Origin: Euryarchaeota archaeon TMED132
Lineage (GTDB): Archaea > Thermoplasmatota > Poseidoniia > Poseidoniales > Poseidoniaceae
Length of the DNA stretch: 6,297 nucleotides
Reading direction: 5' to 3'
Assembly: GCA_002172355.2 (NCBI GenBank)
Contig: NHGH02000035.1
Location: forward strand, 23,583 to 29,879
How positions within the stretch are numbered: position 1 is the stretch's first letter; each line of letters starts with the position of its first letter. The translations under genes and the position numbers were made by a program. Positions 6,296 through 6,297 of this stretch are shown in pieces. The notes under the pieces are model-generated. The model had not been told where the DNA came from and did not search any database. It worked only from the letters and a program-made list of their open reading frames with translations.

Positions 6296-6297
6296 GA

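Overview
This window looks archaeal and fits a marine euryarchaeon of the Poseidoniales (Marine Group II) type. The strongest marker is an 87-residue homologue of the archaeal chromosomal protein MC1 at the right-hand end. Supporting signs are GGTGA/GAGGTGA Shine-Dalgarno sites, tightly packed overlapping genes, a moderate-to-low G+C content, and a lipoprotein rich in N-glycosylation sequons. The MGII assignment is an inference from this combination; MC1 itself also occurs in Methanosarcinales and haloarchaea.

Layout: seven plus-strand genes occupy positions 1-5953, and one minus-strand gene occupies 6018-6281. First comes the C-terminal two thirds of a CrtI-type carotenoid desaturase, cut by the left edge. 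Overlapping it by 11 nt is a secreted thioredoxin-fold lipoprotein with a CFGC active site. After a 58-nt gap comes a compact three-gene complex II operon, sdhC-sdhA-sdhB. Two small four-helix membrane proteins follow: a DoxX-like protein, then a DUF4345-like protein overlapping it by 11 nt. MC1 converges on this cluster. Its probable transcription terminator is a strong hairpin followed by U7, and it lies inside the 3' end of the DUF4345-like gene.

The complex II genes are not the usual archaeal form. SdhA, SdhB and a single five-helix SdhC all resemble the 'type F' (Sdh1-like) complex II known from mycobacteria and other actinobacteria. In mycobacterial Sdh1 the membrane subunit is reported to carry a Rieske-type [2Fe-2S] cluster in place of haem. 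The SdhC here keeps the conserved Cys/His-rich segments that make it a candidate for the same chemistry.

Functionally, the plus-strand cluster is about membrane redox work: carotenoid (possibly retinal precursor) synthesis, thiol-disulfide chemistry outside the cell, and succinate:quinone oxidoreduction. The two small membrane proteins may be accessory to it. MC1 is an unrelated DNA-packaging gene. No CRISPR array, tRNA, rRNA, insertion sequence or phage gene is visible. No convincing archaeal TATA/BRE promoter could be assigned within the cluster. There is no gene-free stretch over 300 bases; the longest intergenic stretch is about 64 nt.
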